A DNA stretch of 8,791 bases from Hyphomonadaceae bacterium (GTDB lineage Bacteria; Pseudomonadota; Alphaproteobacteria; Caulobacterales; Aquidulcibacteraceae): positions 1 to 8,791 of the forward strand of contig JALOSP010000031.1 of the NCBI GenBank assembly GCA_025458365.1, written 5' to 3'. The position numbers were made by a program, and so were the translations under genes. Under the pieces are notes generated by a model, which saw only the letters and a program-made list of their open reading frames with translations, was not told the DNA's origin and did not search any database. Of this stretch, positions 6,055 through 8,791 are shown in pieces. How positions within the stretch are numbered: the stretch's first letter is position 1; each line of letters starts with the position of its first letter.

Positions 6055-7452
6055 TCACTGTTGGGAGGGTGCCGGGTTCAGAACGGATGGCATGTCGGCG
6101 GCGAAGCTGTTCGGTAGGGCAGGTATGCTGGTACGGGTGGCGCCGCCGATCCACAGCGCCATGATCGCTGCGACCACGAACAGGAGAGCTTCACCGGCAA
6201 ACACCAGCATGAAGGCTTGCCCGTCGGTCGCCGCGCCTGCCGGGCCAAGCGTGTGGCGGAACACATCCAGACTGGATGCCCCGGCGAAGCCGCCAAGCCC
6301 GAACGCAATGGCTTGGGCCGCGCCCCACAGCCCCATGCGAGTGCCTTCACGGCCACCACCGCCAGCGCCCGCCAGGCCCATCATGGCGCCGATGGCTGAC
6401 ACTGCAAACACGCCGTTGAACAGACCCAGCGCGAAGACGTTGGCCTGTAATGGCCAGCCGCTTGAAGGACCGGAAATCGCCGCCATCGCCAAACCCGCGA
6501 GTGCCACAGCCGAGCCAGCGCAACCGGCAAAGGTCCAGGCCCGCATGCCGCGCACCGAGTGTCCCCCACCGAGGCTGCCCGCCACGCCGACCGCGATCAT
6601 GCCCAGAAGCACACCGCCATGTTGCACGCCTGCAAGCTTGCTGGATGCGCCAACGCTATAGTCGAACAGCAATCCGGCAAAGGGCTCGAGAATCAGGTCC
6701 TGGGCCGAATAGGCCAGCATCGAGACAAACACGAAGATGCTGAAAAACCGGGTGACCGGGTCTGCCCAGGTCTCTGCCATCACGGCCTTGAAGTCGTGCT
6801 TTGGTCCGCTGGCGTCTGCAGCGTTCAGCCTTTGTCCGGTTTCCAGCTTGAACAGGGCCAGCCAGCTGATGGCGACCGCTGCCGTGGAAACACCCAGCAC
6901 CACCAGATTGAGCCGGGCGGGGCTGTAGGGCTCGATCAGGATGCCGGTGATCACAGAAGTCAACACGATCCCAACGATCATCATGATCCAGGTGATGGCG
7001 GCTGCCGCCGGGCGCCGCGCAGGTACCACCTCGCTGGCCAGGAGTGCGAGCAGGGTCGTACCGGCAAGGCCCACGCCTGCCCCGATGAGCGAGAACGCGA
7101 GTACACCCAAGGCAGTGGCCCCCGCGAAATTGCTGGCGAACAGGGCTGTGGCATCGGCAGCAAATACTGCCCCTGTGGCCAAAACGGCCATCCCGCCAAT
7201 GATCCAAGGGGTACGCCGGCCGCCCCGATCAGACTGATGGCCCCAATAGGGGCGCGACAGCTGAACAGCGTAGTGCCAAGCCACAAGGGCAGCCGGGATC
7301 GTTGCCACAAGGCCGACTTCCACCACCATGACCCGGTTCAGGGTCGATGTGGTCAGGGCCACGATCCCGCCGAGCATGGCCTGGACAACACCCAGCCTGA
7401 TGATTCCCAGCCAGCCGAAGCCGCAAGCTGGTGCACTGTGTTGCTGCGTCAT
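6055..7452 (-). CDS. pucC: PucC/BCH2-family membrane protein of the photosynthesis cluster
   Basis: The protein has 465 residues and belongs to the PucC family, a branch of the major facilitator fold. About twelve hydrophobic segments run from residue 15 to 436, split by a hydrophilic central loop (about 203-233). Family features include RPYWGHQSDRGGRRTPWI (67-84, the loop between helices 2 and 3), SAQDLILEPFAGLLF (249-263) and REGTRMGLWGAAQAIAFGLG (368-387). The glycine-rich GAGGGGREG at 362-370 precedes the last of these. Homologues (PucC, LhaA, and the BCH2/orf428 type found between bchG and bchP) help assemble light-harvesting complexes or deliver bacteriochlorophyll. Position makes the BCH2/orf428 type most likely, although such genes are often labelled pucC. 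The ATG at 7452 overlaps the bchG stop in an ATGA tetranucleotide, which implies translational coupling. The frame continues 68 codons upstream inside bchG without a better start. Confidence 0.9.
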   Translation of the reverse strand: MTQQHSAPACGFGWLGIIRLGVVQAMLGGIVALTTSTLNRVMVVEVGLVATIPAALVAWHYAVQLSRPYWGHQSDRGGRRTPWIIGGMAVLATGAVFAADATALFASNFAGATALGVLAFSLIGAGVGLAGTTLLALLASEVVPARRPAAAAITWIMMIVGIVLTSVITGILIEPYSPARLNLVVLGVSTAAVAISWLALFKLETGQRLNAADASGPKHDFKAVMAETWADPVTRFFSIFVFVSMLAYSAQDLILEPFAGLLFDYSVGASSKLAGVQHGGVLLGMIAVGVAGSLGGGHSVRGMRAWTFAGCAGSAVALAGLAMAAISGPSSGWPLQANVFALGLFNGVFAVSAIGAMMGLAGAGGGGREGTRMGLWGAAQAIAFGLGGFAGASSLDVFRHTLGPAGAATDGQAFMLVFAGEALLFVVAAIMALWIGGATRTSIPALPNSFAADMPSVLNPAPSQQ

Positions 7453-8393
7453 GATGTGCCCCAGAGGAAAAGGAGTGAGGGGGGAAGGTTTGCAATTGCA
7501 ATCGCGCTGGCCAGCATGCCCAGCACATAAGCGAGCACCCCCGTGCCATTGTACCAGGGGGCAAGTTTGCGCGGATCGGACAGCATGTGGCGCATGGCCA
7601 AGACCTGGGCGCCGACCAGCAGGGTCACGACACCGGCAGCCACGGGCGCGCCCCATGCCAGCAAGAGGCCGATGACCGGGACCTGCGGCACCAGCATTAC
7701 AACGCAGGCCACCACCGCGGCTTTCTGGGACCCCAGCGTTACCGGCAGCGAATTGACACCGGTCGCACGGTCGCCCTCGATGGCCTTGAAGTCATTGAGT
7801 GTCATGATGCCATGGGCGCCCAGTGCATACAGCGTTGCAATCACGATGGTTTCCCAGCGTGGCAAAGCCCCGGCCATGACGGCAGCGCCAGTAAACCAGG
7901 TCAGCCCTTCATAAGAGAGGCCGACAGCGCCCGGCCCCCATATGCCGCTGCGCTTCAGCCGCACCGGCGGCATGGAATAGGCCCAGGCCAGAACGACGCC
8001 CGCTGTGGTGCCGACCAGCACCCAAGGGCCGAGTGCGGCAGCCACGGCGAGCGACAGCACGCTTCCGGCCATGGCGATCCACAGGCCCCAACGACCGGGA
8101 ATCCGGCCCGACGGGATGGGTCTGTGCGGTTCGTTGATTGCATCGACATGCCGGTCAAACCAGTCGTTCACCGCCTGGCTGGTGGCGCACACGATGGGGC
8201 CGGCCAGGATCACACCCGCCACCGCCAGAAGCCAGCGCGGACCGAACGGGACGCCCGCGGAAACGGCTCCACACATGAAGGCCCACATCGGCGGAAACCA
8301 TGTGACGGGCTTCAGCAATTCCAGCACCGCCGATGGTGATGGCACAGCCGCAATGGCTGGCGGTTCAAGCTTGGAAGTGGCCGGAGAATCCAT
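7449..8393 (-). CDS. bchG: Bacteriochlorophyll synthase BchG (polyprenyltransferase)
   Basis: The protein has 314 residues and is an integral membrane prenyltransferase of the UbiA superfamily. It esterifies bacteriochlorophyllide a with geranylgeranyl (or phytyl) diphosphate. The first Asp-rich motif is NDWFDRHVDAINEPHRPIPS (76-95), with Asp77, Asp80 and Asp84 placed to bind Mg2+-diphosphate and the RPIPSG sequence diagnostic of chlorophyll synthases. The AYSMPPVRLKRSG segment (138-150) is also typical of BchG/ChlG. The second motif is NDFKAIEGDRATGVNSLP (200-217). About nine hydrophobic helices surround these. The first 20 residues are Pro/Ala-rich and vary in the family. The start at 8393 gives a normal-length protein. 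No Shine-Dalgarno precedes it, and a possible promoter ends six bases upstream, so the mRNA may be leaderless. The stop overlaps the next gene start by 4 nt. ppsR lies 93 bp upstream on the same strand. Confidence 0.97.
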   Translation of the reverse strand: MDSPATSKLEPPAIAAVPSPSAVLELLKPVTWFPPMWAFMCGAVSAGVPFGPRWLLAVAGVILAGPIVCATSQAVNDWFDRHVDAINEPHRPIPSGRIPGRWGLWIAMAGSVLSLAVAAALGPWVLVGTTAGVVLAWAYSMPPVRLKRSGIWGPGAVGLSYEGLTWFTGAAVMAGALPRWETIVIATLYALGAHGIMTLNDFKAIEGDRATGVNSLPVTLGSQKAAVVACVVMLVPQVPVIGLLLAWGAPVAAGVVTLLVGAQVLAMRHMLSDPRKLAPWYNGTGVLAYVLGMLASAIAIANLPPSLLFLWGTS

Positions 8394-8399
8394 GCCCGG

Positions 8400-8428
8400 A
8401 CGCTATGCAGCCCTGACAGGGGTGTCAA
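8400..8428 (-). promoter_or_regulatory. Candidate sigma-70 promoter of bchG-pucC-bchP
   Basis: On the minus strand, a perfect -35 TTGACA (8423-8428) and a -10 TAGCGT (8400-8405, three of six matches including the key first T, A and last T) are 17 nt apart. Transcription would begin at about the bchG ATG, since only six bases separate the -10 from it. This agrees with the missing Shine-Dalgarno but needs start-site mapping. Read-through from ppsR remains possible. Confidence 0.4.
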
Positions 8429-8440
8429 AACATCTGGACG
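8414..8440. promoter_or_regulatory. Candidate PpsR/CrtJ operator overlapping the bchG -35 element
   Basis: TGTC (8423-8426), ten bases, then GACG (8437-8440) matches the known PpsR/CrtJ palindrome TGTC-N10-GACA with one mismatch at the last base. The left half site also forms a second perfect inverted repeat with the sequence beside it: TGACA (8414-8418), GGGG, TGTCA (8423-8427). The site covers the proposed -35 hexamer, the position expected for a repressor. The match is read by eye; binding is inferred. Confidence 0.45.
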
Positions 8441-8486
8441 TCAAAGACCACTGTGCGATCAGATGGGCCGTGTCTGCGTCGGCACG

Positions 8487-8791
8487 TCAGCTGTCCTCAT
8501 CGCCGCTTGCCAGTCCATACCGGTGCAGTTTCGTGTAGAGGCTCTGGCGTGACAGGCCCAGCAGTTCGGCGGCACTTGCGCGGTTGTTGCCGGTCATGAT
8601 CAGGGCCTGTTCGATGCAGCGCCGCTCGATCCCGTCAGCGGCATCGCGCACGATGTCCTTCAGCGACTGGCGACCGATCAGCGATGTGTAGTCCACATCG
8701 TTCCCGGTCGTCGGGTTTGCAGCCGGGGCCGTGCGTGGGGCACCTGAGACAGGTGGCGTGATCAGCAGGGCATAGGTCTGGCTGTCTGACC
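8487..8791 (-). CDS. ppsR: Photosynthesis gene repressor PpsR (CrtJ), C-terminal part; N-terminus beyond the window
   Basis: The frame stays open from the right edge of the window to a TGA at 8487-8489, giving about 100 C-terminal residues. The first 33 or so (SQTYALLITPPV followed by a Pro/Ala/Thr-rich linker) lead into LIGRQSLKDIVRDAADGIER. The last part, CIEQALIMTGNNRASAAELL followed by GLSRQSLYTKLHRYGL, is a Fis-type helix-turn-helix. This is the pattern of PpsR/CrtJ, a PAS-domain regulator that represses bacteriochlorophyll, carotenoid and light-harvesting genes under oxygen. The PAS domains and redox cysteine are outside the window. A GTG at 8696 could mimic a start of a 69-residue protein, but the frame continues upstream with PpsR-like sequence. 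Many NtrC-type activators share this helix-turn-helix, so the name rests on sequence resemblance plus the neighbouring bchG. Confidence 0.88.
   Translation of the reverse strand, partial: SDSQTYALLITPPVSGAPRTAPAANPTTGNDVDYTSLIGRQSLKDIVRDAADGIERRCIEQALIMTGNNRASAAELLGLSRQSLYTKLHRYGLASGDEDS

Noticed and set aside
4481..6661. A 726-codon open frame on the plus strand
   Set aside because: It runs antisense across def, bchP and part of the pucC-like gene, whose motifs are all intact. The translation is rich in Arg, His and Pro with no recognisable domain. It is a codon-bias shadow in G+C-rich DNA.
6559..8339. Plus-strand frames opposite pucC and bchG (6559-7530 and 7587-8339)
   Set aside because: Both mirror genes with clear family motifs, and their translations are low-complexity His/Gly/Arg-rich sequence without a start signal.
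8487..8696. A stand-alone 69-residue helix-turn-helix protein
   Set aside because: The codon at 8696 is GTG inside a frame that stays open to the window edge with PpsR-like sequence, so this is the C-terminus of a larger regulator.

Overview
The window is G+C-rich and looks like part of an alphaproteobacterial chromosome. It most likely comes from an aerobic anoxygenic phototroph of the Sphingomonadales (Erythrobacter, Porphyrobacter or Sphingomonas type). The main reason is the right end, where four co-oriented genes on the minus strand (ppsR, bchG, a PucC/BCH2-family gene and bchP) form one end of a photosynthesis gene cluster. The large TonB-dependent receptor, the peptide deformylase and a flagellin-flaG pair fit the same lineage. 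The genus is inferred; nothing in the window proves it.

Layout, left to right. Positions 1-225 (+) are the C-terminal end of a flagellin. It is followed by a FlaG-family gene (312-692, +), with two potential RNA hairpins between them and a terminator at 712-745 that can work on both strands. The rest of the window is on the minus strand. Read from right to left (the direction of transcription) it contains: the C-terminus of PpsR (8487 to the window edge), a 93-bp gap with a probable PpsR operator and promoter, bchG (8393-7449), the pucC-like gene (7452-6055, overlapping bchG by 4 nt), bchP (6043-4751), def (4702-4175), a small cysteine-containing lipoprotein gene (4068-3622), a 248-bp gap with an 8-bp inverted repeat, and an 867-residue TonB-dependent receptor (3373-770).

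How the genes work together. BchG joins a polyprenyl alcohol to (bacterio)chlorophyllide a, and BchP reduces the geranylgeranyl tail to phytyl, so together they perform the last steps of bacteriochlorophyll a synthesis. The PucC/BCH2 membrane protein between them is probably involved in pigment handling or light-harvesting complex assembly. PpsR is the redox- and light-responsive repressor of such genes, and a TGTC-N10-GACG motif overlaps the proposed bchG -35 element. This suggests repression of bchG-pucC-bchP by the product of the gene immediately upstream. def is a housekeeping gene at the cluster border. The lipoprotein, receptor and flagellar genes have no evident metabolic link to the pigment genes.

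I found no tRNA, rRNA, insertion sequence or CRISPR array, and no clearly novel system. The observations most worth checking are the regulatory architecture of the ppsR-bchG gap, a promoter/start geometry shared by bchG and def that would give leaderless mRNAs, and an uncharacterised four-cysteine lipoprotein.
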